Of a stretch of DNA of 16,714 bases, positions 1 to 7,569 are shown piece after piece. Numbering within the stretch: the stretch's first letter is position 1; each line of letters starts with the position of its first letter. The stretch is from Cyclobacteriaceae bacterium (GTDB lineage: Bacteria > Bacteroidota > Bacteroidia > Cytophagales > Cyclobacteriaceae). A program made the position numbers and the translations under genes. The DNA lies in assembly GCA_015492915.1 (NCBI GenBank), contig WGED01000746.1, positions 1-16,714 on the forward strand, in the 5' to 3' direction. The notes under the pieces are model-generated. The model did no database searches. It had not been told where the DNA came from and worked only from the letters and a program-made list of their open reading frames with translations.

Positions 1-91
1 ATTTGAGGAATGGAAATTCATCAAGCGACCGTCAATTCCGTGTTTATCAGCGCTTTGAGCGTTTCCTTTATTATTTCCCGAATTATTCGGG
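1..91 (+). repeat. Dispersed intergenic repeat, copy A
   Basis: Bases 1-90 match the reverse complement of 8861-8950 with about five mismatches and no gaps by eye. Neither copy lies in a gene. The unit ends in the small palindrome CCCGAA-TTA-TTCGGG (77-91). The left end is cut by the window edge, so the true length is unknown. No transposase or coding frame is associated with it. It is probably a non-autonomous dispersed repeat. Confidence 0.8.
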
Positions 92-121
92 CTATGAGAA
101 AATAGTTATTTTTTCATAGCC
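90..121. terminator. Near-perfect 15-bp hairpin, possible terminator
   Basis: GGCTATGAGAAAATA (90-104) pairs with TATTTTTTCATAGCC (107-121); the only imperfection is one G:T pair. It lies about 220 bp downstream of the lpd stop on the minus strand and directly abuts repeat copy A, so it could be a distal terminator or part of the repeat. There is no clean T-run outside the stem. It shares the ATGAGAAAATA / TTTTTTCAT core with the hairpin at 6552-6577. Confidence 0.45.
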
Positions 122-143
122 TCTACCACAACCTGTCATGCTG

Positions 144-196
144 CTCCGCTTAGTCCCGTCTTTGAATAGGCGGGGAAACGGAGATTTCAACATCTC
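144..196. other. GC-rich nested stem-loops in gene-free region
   Basis: CCCGTCT (155-161) pairs with AGGCGGG (168-174) over a 6-nt loop, with one G:T pair. It is enclosed by CTCCG (144-148) and CGGAG (179-183). A second small hairpin, GAGAT (181-185) with ATCTC (192-196), shares bases with the outer stem, so the two are alternatives. No coding frame is convincing here. The function is unknown; it could be a degenerate repeat or a structured RNA end. Confidence 0.4.
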
Positions 197-206
197 CCAT
201 CCCCTT

Positions 207-317
207 CGTCATGCAGAATTTATTTCGGCATCTTTCTAATAAAGCCAAGACTAATGAGTTTTCATTCATCCAAGACCCTGAAACACCCGCCGGCGAGGCA
301 GGAATTCAGGGTGACTT
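207..317. repeat. Palindromic intergenic repeat of the GTCATGC...TTCAGGGTGAC type
   Basis: The element opens with CGTCATGCAGAA and closes with TTCAGGGTGAC. Inside are an imperfect hairpin, TGCAGAA (212-218) with TTCGGCA (224-230), and a perfect 8-bp stem, ACCCTGAA (275-282) with TTCAGGGT (305-312), whose loop contains CGCCGGCG. Palindromic elements of this wording, typically GTCATGCTGAA paired with TTCAGGGTGAC, are familiar to me from intergenic regions of Bacteroidota; I cannot confirm copy number here. It ends about 25 bp from the lpd stop codon. Confidence 0.6.
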
Positions 318-341
318 GGTAATTCTTTTCATGAGAAAATG

Positions 342-1739
342 TCAAATATGCAATGCCCGGTTGGCAGTGGCGGCCAGGCACGCCTCCTTAAATGCCTCTG
401 TGTAAGTGGGATGTGCATGCGATATGCGCGCGATGTCTTCTGCCGCAGCCCGGTACTCCATGGCAACCACCGCCTCGCCGATCATATCGGCAGCACGGGG
501 CCCTATCATGTGTACGCCAAGTATCTCATCGGTTTCTTTATGAGCAAGCACTTTGATGAATCCTTCGATATCCATACTCGCTCTCGCCCGGCCGGAAGCC
601 CTGAACGGGAAAGAGCCTGATTTATAGCTGATCCCTTTTTCTTTGAGTTGCTCTTCGGTATATCCGACAGATGCTGCCTCAGGCCATGTATAAACGACAC
701 CCGGGATGAGCAGATAGTTGATGTGCGGTTTTTGTCCGGCGATGGTTTCTGCAACAAAAACGCCTTCTTCTTCAGCTTTGTGCGCCAGCATTGCACCGCG
801 TACCACATCGCCGATGGCATAGATGTTTTCTGTTTTTGTCTGAAGCTGGTCGTTTACTTCGATACGTCCGGAAGCATCCGTTTCAAGGCCCGCTTTTTCA
901 AGATTGAGGCCGTCGGTATAGGGCTTTCTGCCAATCGCCACAAGACAATAGTCACCTTCCAGGCTTTTCTCTTCACCTTTTGTGTCTTCCATTTTTACAG
1001 ACACTTTAGCGCCTTTTACAGTTACCGCCGTGACTTTATGCTTCAGATATATCTCAAACCCCTGTTTCTTCAGCACTTTTTTCAATTCGCGCCCCAGCGA
1101 TTTATCCATGTTGGGGATCAGGCTGTCAAGAAACTCTACGACGGTGACTTTTGTGCCGAGCCTGGCATACACTGAGCCCAGTTCCAGGCCGATCACTCCG
1201 CCGCCGATTACGATGAGATGTTTCGGCATTGTTTTGAGCGAAAGGGCTTCCGTACTGGTTATAATACGTTTTTTGTCGAGTTTAATAAATGGCAGTGAGG
1301 CAGGTTTTGATCCCGTAGCGATGATCACCTTATCACTTTCAATAATCGTCTCTTTTTCATGCCCTTTTACGGAAATTGTGTGACTGTCCATAAAGGAACC
1401 GATGCCGTGCAAAACATCTATCTTATTTTTTTTCATCAGGAAATCAATGCCTGCCACTGTTTGACTCACTACCTCGTCCTTGCGGCTGATCATTTGCTTG
1501 AGATCCACTTTGAGGTTGGTAAGCCCGATGCCATGTGCCTTGAAATGGTTTTTTGCATTATAAAAATGCTCCGAGGAGTCGAGCAATGCTTTGGAGGGGA
1601 TGCATCCCACATTGAGGCAGGTGCCGCCGAGGGTGTCGTATTTTTCAATGAGGGCGGTTTTCATTCCCAATTGTGCGCAGCGGATGGCAGCTACATATCC
1701 GCCGGGTCCTGATCCTATGATGGTAACGTCGTATTTCAT
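342..1739 (-). CDS. lpdA: Dihydrolipoyl dehydrogenase (E3)
   Basis: This flavoprotein reoxidises the dihydrolipoyl groups of the E2 core with NAD+, and is shared by 2-oxoacid dehydrogenase complexes and sometimes the glycine cleavage system. The 465 residues match the usual length. An N-terminal FAD site (GSGPGG, residues 9-14) is followed by the redox-active disulfide CLNVGC (Cys41, Cys46), an NAD-binding GGGVIG motif near residue 180, and the C-terminal dimerisation domain with the catalytic His443-Glu448 pair (HPTYTE). It lies downstream of odhB on the same strand. The 293-bp repeat-filled gap means it may be co-transcribed or have its own promoter; a small dyad (ATCCG-TAT-CGGAT, 1776-1788) sits upstream. 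A role with the adjacent E1/E2 is inferred from position. No key residue is missing. Confidence 0.97.
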   Translation of the reverse strand: MKYDVTIIGSGPGGYVAAIRCAQLGMKTALIEKYDTLGGTCLNVGCIPSKALLDSSEHFYNAKNHFKAHGIGLTNLKVDLKQMISRKDEVVSQTVAGIDFLMKKNKIDVLHGIGSFMDSHTISVKGHEKETIIESDKVIIATGSKPASLPFIKLDKKRIITSTEALSLKTMPKHLIVIGGGVIGLELGSVYARLGTKVTVVEFLDSLIPNMDKSLGRELKKVLKKQGFEIYLKHKVTAVTVKGAKVSVKMEDTKGEEKSLEGDYCLVAIGRKPYTDGLNLEKAGLETDASGRIEVNDQLQTKTENIYAIGDVVRGAMLAHKAEEEGVFVAETIAGQKPHINYLLIPGVVYTWPEAASVGYTEEQLKEKGISYKSGSFPFRASGRARASMDIEGFIKVLAHKETDEILGVHMIGPRAADMIGEAVVAMEYRAAAEDIARISHAHPTYTEAFKEACLAATANRALHI

Positions 1740-1846
1740 GGTAATTTAATTTAAAGCTTCAAAATATTTGTTAAGATCCGTATCGGATATGGTTTTCTTA
1801 AAAAAACTGCTGGTTGCTCATGGTAAATTCAAACTTTAACTTTTAA

Positions 1847-2010
1847 ATATCAACACTCAGCGTGCAGCACTCAACACCCAATATTCAACACTCAAGTTTT
1901 TTCCTTGTTCAATGCTTATTGAATATTGCTTATTGAATATTGTCCCTTGTTCATTGCTCATTGGATATTGTTTATTGGATATTGCCCCTCGTCCCTTCCA
2001 TTGAATATGG
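1847..2010. repeat. Two-level degenerate tandem repeat (14-bp and 42-bp units)
   Basis: CTTATTGAATATTG occurs exactly twice in tandem (1915-1928, 1929-1942). Related 14-mers follow at 1957-1970 (CTCATTGGATATTG) and 1971-1984 (TTTATTGGATATTG). With the preceding CCTTGTTCAATG-type 14-mers they form two imperfect 42-bp units, 1901-1942 and 1943-1984. The left part (1847-1896) carries AACACTCA-type units in opposite sense: CAATATTCAA (1879-1888) is the exact reverse complement of TTGAATATTG (1919-1928, 1933-1942), so the block can fold back. The 14-bp period breaks the reading frame, arguing against coding. Similar ATTGAATATTG strings occur between genes in other Bacteroidota, as I recall. Confidence 0.8.
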
Positions 2011-2032
2011 AAAATCCGCTCTGTTTTCATGG

Positions 2033-3577
2033 TTATATACCCAGCAGCAATCTCGCCGGATCTTCAAGCAATTCTTTCACTCTTACGAGGAAGCTTACCG
2101 ATTCCCTGCCGTCGATGATCCTGTGATCGTACGACAGAGCCACGTACATAATGGGGCGTATGACAATTTCACCATTTTCGGCTACGGGCCGTTGCACGAT
2201 GTTATGCATGCCCAGAATGGCCGACTGCGGGATATTGATGATCGGTGTGGAGAGCATGGAGCCGAATACACCACCGTTGGTAATGGTGAAGGTACCTCCC
2301 TGCATCTCCTCGATGCTTAGTTTGCCGTCCCTCGCCCTTGCTGCCAGCCGTGCAATCTCTTTCTCGATCTGGTCAAAGCTCATGGCTTCGGCATTTCTGA
2401 TAACAGGCACCACGAGTCCTCTTGGTGTAGATACCGCTATGGAAATATCACAATATTCATGGAAAATGATCTCATTCTCATGCAATTGGGCATTTACGGC
2501 AGGCCATTCGAGTAGTGCAGTGCAACACGCTTTGGTGAAAAACGACATAAACCCAAGGCCGATTTCATATTTTTCCTTGAACTTCTCCTTGTATTTACTT
2601 CGAATATCCATGACAGGCTGCATGTTTACCTCGTTGAAGGTGGTGAGCATGGCTGTCTCATTTTTTACTGTTACGAGCCTTTTGGCGATCGTCTTACGCA
2701 GTGTTGACATCTTTTCAATGCGCTGCTGTCTGTTGCCTGAAATGCCGGGTTGGGGTGCTTGTGACATGACCTCCGTTTGAGGCGGCGGCGCAGGAGGCGC
2801 TTCTTTCTTTTCAGCTTCGGGCGAAGCCTTTAACGCGTCCTCCTTAGTGATCCGGCCTCCCGGACCGGTGCCTGTTACCGCCATGGGATCAAGGCCTTTT
2901 TCTGCCAGGATTTTGGCAGCAGCAGGGGAAGGGTGCCCTTTGGCATAGTCAGATGAGGACTTAGCTGTTTTTTCTTCACCTGACGCGGGAACCGGGGGCT
3001 GGGTTCCGGCCGGTTTTTCTTCCGTCACCTCTATGGTGCAGATCAGCGCACCAACCTCGAGTGTTTCACCTTCCCTGGCTTCAATATGTAAAATCCCGCT
3101 CGCTTCGGCTGTAAGTTCAAAGGTAGCTTTATCTGATTCTATTTCAGCAATCACTTCATCCATTTCTACATAATCCCCATCGCTTTTTGCCCAGGAACCC
3201 AGCGTCACTTCTGTGATGGATTCTCCAACGGCAGGCACACGCATTTCTATTGTCTTTCCTGTGGTTTTGGTTTCTATCGGTTCGCTTCGGGAAGATATGT
3301 GCTTGTCTTCCGTTTTGTCAGTCTTATCCGGTTGAGGTGTTTCAGCTTCCTCAATCACGGCAACTACTTCGCCTATCTTGAGTTCATCCCCCTCTTTTGC
3401 TTTGTGCCGCAGAATTCCCGGCTGTTCTGCATTTAGTTCGAATGTTGCCTTTTCCGACTCGATTTCACAAACCGGCTGGTCCATTTCTACCCGGGAGCCA
3501 TCTTCGACGAGCCATTGCCCCATCGTAACCTCTGTAATGGACTCGCCGACAGGCGGTATTTTTAACTCAATACTCAT
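2033..3577 (-). CDS. odhB: 2-oxoglutarate dehydrogenase E2, dihydrolipoyl succinyltransferase, two lipoyl domains
   Basis: The E2 core transfers succinyl from the lipoyl arm to CoA. The 514 residues contain two tandem lipoyl domains, with the lipoylated lysine at Lys43 (ESEKATFEL) and Lys150 (ESDKATFEL). Acidic and Pro/Ala-rich linkers follow, then an E3/E1-binding domain at about 217-249 (HPSPAAAKILAEKG...GGRITKEDA) and the CoA-dependent acyltransferase domain at about 285-514 with His485 and Asp489 (DHRIIDG). Many OdhB proteins have one lipoyl domain and about 400 residues, so the duplication is notable. The start was placed at MSIELKIPPVGES because that is the usual first strand of a lipoyl domain; an in-frame ATG 36 bases upstream (3613) would add a non-homologous tail. 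Succinyl rather than acetyl specificity is inferred mainly from the adjacent odhA. Confidence 0.95.
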   Translation of the reverse strand: MSIELKIPPVGESITEVTMGQWLVEDGSRVEMDQPVCEIESEKATFELNAEQPGILRHKAKEGDELKIGEVVAVIEEAETPQPDKTDKTEDKHISSRSEPIETKTTGKTIEMRVPAVGESITEVTLGSWAKSDGDYVEMDEVIAEIESDKATFELTAEASGILHIEAREGETLEVGALICTIEVTEEKPAGTQPPVPASGEEKTAKSSSDYAKGHPSPAAAKILAEKGLDPMAVTGTGPGGRITKEDALKASPEAEKKEAPPAPPPQTEVMSQAPQPGISGNRQQRIEKMSTLRKTIAKRLVTVKNETAMLTTFNEVNMQPVMDIRSKYKEKFKEKYEIGLGFMSFFTKACCTALLEWPAVNAQLHENEIIFHEYCDISIAVSTPRGLVVPVIRNAEAMSFDQIEKEIARLAARARDGKLSIEEMQGGTFTITNGGVFGSMLSTPIINIPQSAILGMHNIVQRPVAENGEIVIRPIMYVALSYDHRIIDGRESVSFLVRVKELLEDPARLLLGI

Positions 3578-3631
3578 GATTTTATGATTATTTTTTATAG
3601 TTCTGAATTTCAATGCTCATCATGACGGCTA

Positions 3632-6424
3632 TCAATCTGCAAATGCTTTTCTGACGATTTCCTGTTGCTCTTCTTTGTGTATTTTGCTGTAGCCTGTGGC
3701 AGGCGATGCGCTCGGCGGTCTGAAAATCCCACCGTCAACCCTGTGTCGATATTTCCTCAGGATGTATGTCCAGGCGCCCATATTTTCGGGCTCTTCCTGC
3801 ACCCATATCACTTTGGCGTCTTTGGGATACTTTCTCAGCACTCCCGCAATCTGTTTTTCAGGAAACGGGAACAATTGTTCTATCCTGATAATCGCTATAT
3901 CTTTTCGTTTTGATTTTTGCTGCTCGCCGAGCAGATCGAAATAAACCTTGCCGGAGCAAAAAAGCATTTTCTTCACTTTTTTCGGGTCGGCATAGTCATC
4001 ATCATATACTTCCGAGAACTTTCCTTCGGTAAATTCCGAAAGTGGAGAAATTACTTTCGGATGTCGCAGCAATGATTTCGGAGTCATGACGATACAAGGT
4101 TTTCTGAAATGCCAGGCAAGTTGCCTGCGGAGCAAGTGAAAAAAGTTGGCCGGCGTGGTGCAATTGGCTACAACAATGTTATAGTCTGCCGCCATTTCCA
4201 GAAATCGTTCGGGACGTGCGCTGGAGTGTTCAGGGCCCTGGCCTTCATAACCGTGGGGCAGCAGCATTACGATCCCGTTCATCCGCTGCCATTTGGTGCC
4301 TGCACTCGTCACGAACTGATCGATGATTACCTGGGCACCGTTGGCAAAATCGCCGAATTGCGCCTCCCAAAGCACAAGCGCATGGGGCGAGGCCATGGCA
4401 TAGCCGTATTCAAAACCCAGTACGCCGTATTCGGAGAGGAGGGAATTGTAAATTTTAAAATCAGCCTGCCCTTTTTCAATATGGTTGAGGAAGCTGTATG
4501 ACTGGTTGGTCTCTGCATCGAAAACGACGGCGTGGCGGTGTGAAAATGTGCCGCGTTTTACATCCTGCCCCGACATCCGGACGATTTTCTTTTCAAGTAA
4601 TAAGGAACCGTATGCCAGCAATTCGGCATCGGCCCAGGTGAGGATTTTCTTTTCAAAAAAGTCATCCTTTCTCTCTTTGAGCAGACGCTCCAGTTGTTTG
4701 ATCGGCTTAAAGCCTTCAGGAAGGGTGATCAGCGCCTTGCCCACTTTTTGCAAAATTTGCATAGAAACAGATGTATCCGGAGATTCATCGAAATCCTCCG
4801 GAGTGGCCGGGGTGAGCTTTTCCCATTCCTCCTCCTGGCGCTGGGGTTTGTAAGGCAGCGGTTGTTGCTTCACGAGGTTAAGCCTGTCCTGAAGCAAGGC
4901 TCTGAATTCCTTTTCCATCTTTTTGGCCAGCTCTGCGTTGGCCTCGCCGCGATCGATGAGATGTCGCAGATATACTTCCCGCGGGTTGGGGTGTTTCGCG
5001 ATAAGATTGTATAATTTAGGTTGTGTAAATTTCGGCTCATCGCTCTCATTATGGCCGTGTCGCCTGTAGCAGAGCATGTCGATATAGATGTCTTTCTTGA
5101 ATTTGAGTCGGTATTCTATGGCTACCTGTGCGCAAAAGTTTACGGCCTCCGCGTCATCACCGTTTACGTGCAATATGGGGGCATCCACGATTTTACCGAC
5201 ATCAGTACAGTAAATGCTTGATCTTGCGTCGTCATAGTCGGTTGTAAAGCCCATCTGGTTATTGATAACAAAATGAATTGTGCCACCGGTTGTATATCCG
5301 GCCAGGTTTGACATCTGTGTGATCTCGTACACGATTCCTTGTCCGGCAACCGCCGCATCGCCATGGATCAGGATTGGCAATGCCTTTTTCAGGTTACCGC
5401 TGTATTCATCGTCGATTTGAGCGCGCGTATATCCGAGCACTACAGGGTCGACTGCCTCCAGATGCGAAGGATTGGGCGCCAGCTTAAGGTAAACTTCTTT
5501 TTTGCCATCGTCGCTTTTGTGTTTGCTCGAATAACCGAGGTGATACTTTACATCGCCGTAACCCATGGTGAGGTCGGGAACAGCGGTACCTTCAAATTCG
5601 CTGAATATCTCCTCATATGTCTTTTGCATGATATTGGCCAGCACGTTGAGCCTGCCGCGATGGGCCATGCCAATGATCACCTCTTTAACGCCTTGTTCCG
5701 TTGCTGTTCTGATCATTTTGTCAAGGGCCGGAATGGTGTTTTCACCCCCTTCAAGGGAAAAGCGCTTCTGGCCGATGTATTTGGTATGCAGGAAATTTTC
5801 GAATACTACCGCCTCATTGAGTTTGGTGAGGACACGCTTTTTCTCCTCCATCGGCGGATCAAAATGGAGAAATTCCTGCTCGGCCTTTTTCTTGAACCAC
5901 TCTATCACTTCATGATTTCGCACATGCATGTATTCAAAACCGATCGGGCCAAGATATACTTTTTTTAATGTGTCCTGAATATCCCGGAGTTTTGCCCGGC
6001 CCAGACCGATTATGTTGCCAACCTCAAATTCAGTATCCAGATCATGCTGTGAAAGACCGTAATCTTCGAGGTCGAGCAGCACGTGGTGTTTCCTCCGCGG
6101 TCTTACGGGGTTGGTGTCGGATTTCAGGTGTCCTCTTGTGCGGTAGGCGTGAATGAGGTTTCTGACGCCCAGTTCCTTGAGAGATATAAAATCTTTTGTT
6201 TCGCCGGTTTCGATTTGCTGAGGCGCGGCTTTTTCACTGATAGCCCGAATTTCATTGATCAGGCCTTCTCTGGTATCGCCATCGTGATGGGAGAGTTCAA
6301 AGCCTTCGAAAAAGCGCTGCCAGCTCAGATCGACAGACCCCGGATCTGCTTTGTATTTTTTATACAGATCATCGATGAAATTGATATCTGCACTGAAAAG
6401 ATAGGAATAATCACTCATGGTCAT
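3632..6424 (-). CDS. odhA: 2-oxoglutarate dehydrogenase E1 component
   Basis: This thiamine diphosphate enzyme decarboxylates 2-oxoglutarate and succinylates the E2 lipoyl arm. At 930 residues it is almost the length of E. coli SucA. The N-terminal E2-binding segment is present (SYLFSADINFIDDLYKKY, near residues 7-24). The catalytic core has GMAHRGRLN (His255), the ThDP/Mg motif GDAAVAGQG (355-363) through NNQ (389-391), and YRRHGHNESDEP (453-464). A transketolase-type pyrimidine domain and the C-terminal domain (VQEEPENMGAW) follow. The start may be ATG 6424 (MTMSDY) or 6418 (MSDY). A TATCTTTG -7-like sequence lies just upstream. The gene is the first of the E1-E2 pair, about 54 bases before odhB, and the two are probably co-transcribed. 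Confidence 0.97.
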   Translation of the reverse strand: MTMSDYSYLFSADINFIDDLYKKYKADPGSVDLSWQRFFEGFELSHHDGDTREGLINEIRAISEKAAPQQIETGETKDFISLKELGVRNLIHAYRTRGHLKSDTNPVRPRRKHHVLLDLEDYGLSQHDLDTEFEVGNIIGLGRAKLRDIQDTLKKVYLGPIGFEYMHVRNHEVIEWFKKKAEQEFLHFDPPMEEKKRVLTKLNEAVVFENFLHTKYIGQKRFSLEGGENTIPALDKMIRTATEQGVKEVIIGMAHRGRLNVLANIMQKTYEEIFSEFEGTAVPDLTMGYGDVKYHLGYSSKHKSDDGKKEVYLKLAPNPSHLEAVDPVVLGYTRAQIDDEYSGNLKKALPILIHGDAAVAGQGIVYEITQMSNLAGYTTGGTIHFVINNQMGFTTDYDDARSSIYCTDVGKIVDAPILHVNGDDAEAVNFCAQVAIEYRLKFKKDIYIDMLCYRRHGHNESDEPKFTQPKLYNLIAKHPNPREVYLRHLIDRGEANAELAKKMEKEFRALLQDRLNLVKQQPLPYKPQRQEEEWEKLTPATPEDFDESPDTSVSMQILQKVGKALITLPEGFKPIKQLERLLKERKDDFFEKKILTWADAELLAYGSLLLEKKIVRMSGQDVKRGTFSHRHAVVFDAETNQSYSFLNHIEKGQADFKIYNSLLSEYGVLGFEYGYAMASPHALVLWEAQFGDFANGAQVIIDQFVTSAGTKWQRMNGIVMLLPHGYEGQGPEHSSARPERFLEMAADYNIVVANCTTPANFFHLLRRQLAWHFRKPCIVMTPKSLLRHPKVISPLSEFTEGKFSEVYDDDYADPKKVKKMLFCSGKVYFDLLGEQQKSKRKDIAIIRIEQLFPFPEKQIAGVLRKYPKDAKVIWVQEEPENMGAWTYILRKYRHRVDGGIFRPPSASPATGYSKIHKEEQQEIVRKAFAD

Positions 6425-6438
6425 AGCAATTTGGATAT

Positions 6439-6446
6439 CAAAGATA
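6439..6446 (-). promoter_or_regulatory. Possible -7 promoter element before odhA
   Basis: Read on the minus strand this is TATCTTTG, which fits the Bacteroidota -7 consensus TAnnTTTG. It lies 15 bases before ATG 6424, so the leader would be very short. No clear -33 TTTG stands at the expected distance; the upstream sequence is A/T-rich. This is a motif match only. Confidence 0.3.
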
Positions 6447-6551
6447 AGTATATTTATCTATTATAAATAATTGTAAACACGCATAAGCGAATATAGTAAT
6501 ATTAACAGGTTCGCTGTCATGAGGTGTATTATGGGATGCAAGCATAGTTCG

Positions 6552-6577
6552 CATGAGAAAATAGCCTTTTTTTCATG
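6552..6577. terminator. A-stem/T-stem hairpin after metF
   Basis: CATGAGAAAA (6552-6561) pairs with TTTTTTCATG (6568-6577), with one G:T pair and a 6-nt loop. It sits about 33 bases downstream of the metF stop on the minus strand and upstream of odhA, where a terminator would be expected. It shares the ATGAGAAAATAG...TTTTTTCAT wording with the hairpin at 90-121. It has no GC-rich stem and no T-run outside the stem, so termination is not certain. Confidence 0.45.
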
Positions 6578-6609
6578 GATTGTCCTCCTGAAGGGTCAGT
6601 AGGGTCTAT

Positions 6610-7470
6610 TTATTTGATGGAAGAGAAGATATCGATAGTCGCCCTCGATTTATTCAGTGTGTAAAAATGGAGGCCGGGTACGCCATGATCGAGTAGTTCC
6701 CGACATTGATTAATGGCAAATTCGACGCCGATCTCATAGGTTTTTTTGAGATCGTCCTGATAGGGTGTTAGCTTTTCGACCAATGTTTGTGGGATAGTGG
6801 CCCCGCACATTTCAGTAAAACGTTTGATCTGCCTGAAATTGGTGATCGGCATGATACCGGGGATAATGGGAATCTCAATGCCTGCGGCGCGTGCTCTTTT
6901 TACGAAGTCAAAATAATACTGATTGTCAAAAAATAACTGAGTGACGATAAAATCAACCCCTTTGTCAACTTTATACTTCAGATAGTAAATATCTCCTTCA
7001 ACAGACGGTGACTCGGGATGTTTTTCGGGATAACCGGCCGCCGCGATGCAAAACATATCGAGCGCCGAGGCATATTCTATCAGCTCGCTCGCATAATGAA
7101 ACTCGCCGCTCTCATTGGCAAATTTTGTTTCGCCCTTTGGGGGATCACCGCGAAGGAGGATCAGATTTTCAATATTTATCTCATGGAAATACTCCAGATC
7201 TTCCGCCACTTTTTCCCTGGTGGCATTTACGCAGGTGTAATGCGCCATGGTCGTGAGCCCGATTTTGTTGTTGATATAATCTGTAAGCTTGAAGGAAGCT
7301 TCCTGAGTGGAACCTCCGGCGCCATAGGTAACCGACACAAAAGAGGGATTGAGCTTGAGCAACTGGCCTATGTTGATTCCCAACTCCAGGATGGAGGAGT
7401 AATTTTTCGGAGGAAAAAATTCGAATGAAAAGGTTGGTTCATCCTGCTTAAGCAATTCACAGATTTTCAT
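6610..7470 (-). CDS. metF: 5,10-methylenetetrahydrofolate reductase
   Basis: This FAD enzyme reduces 5,10-methylene-THF to 5-methyl-THF, the methyl donor for methionine synthesis, in the cytoplasm. The single TIM-barrel protein has 286 residues, close to E. coli MetF (296). Visible signatures are FSFEFFPPK (14-22) with Glu17 in the position of the E. coli general acid Glu28, SVTYGAGGST (46-55), LLRGDPP (105-111), AAAGYPEKHPE (143-153) and TQLFFD (177-182). It is preceded on the same strand by the TPR gene (99-bp gap with a 7-bp A/T hairpin at 7479-7497) and followed by a hairpin at 6552-6577. No methionine synthase gene is near and no riboswitch was recognised in the leader. Confidence 0.96.
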   Translation of the reverse strand: MKICELLKQDEPTFSFEFFPPKNYSSILELGINIGQLLKLNPSFVSVTYGAGGSTQEASFKLTDYINNKIGLTTMAHYTCVNATREKVAEDLEYFHEINIENLILLRGDPPKGETKFANESGEFHYASELIEYASALDMFCIAAAGYPEKHPESPSVEGDIYYLKYKVDKGVDFIVTQLFFDNQYYFDFVKRARAAGIEIPIIPGIMPITNFRQIKRFTEMCGATIPQTLVEKLTPYQDDLKKTYEIGVEFAINQCRELLDHGVPGLHFYTLNKSRATIDIFSSIK

Positions 7471-7569
7471 GGATATTCAATAATTTTTCGAATTATTTAC
7501 AACACACTGCCCGGGAGACGGGGCGCTTCTTATCTGCAAATAAAAGAAATAATTCGCAGAGCTGGAGGA

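Noticed and set aside
211..620. Small plus-strand open frames at 211-405 and 339-620
   Set aside because: The first runs through a palindromic repeat and the second is antisense to lpd; neither shows a recognisable domain or start context.
1901..1984. Regularly repeated units suggesting a CRISPR array
   Set aside because: The units are 14 bp and contiguous, with no unique spacers of 25-40 bp and no cas genes nearby; it is a degenerate tandem repeat.
3578..3613. Upstream ATG extending odhB by 12 residues
   Set aside because: The extension is A/T-rich and unlike any lipoyl domain N-terminus; MSIELKIPPVGES is the family-typical start.
7471..7569. Possible S-adenosylmethionine riboswitch before metF
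   Set aside because: The 99-bp leader shows only a 7-bp A/T hairpin and a weak GC palindrome. None of the conserved cores of known SAM riboswitches could be recognised.
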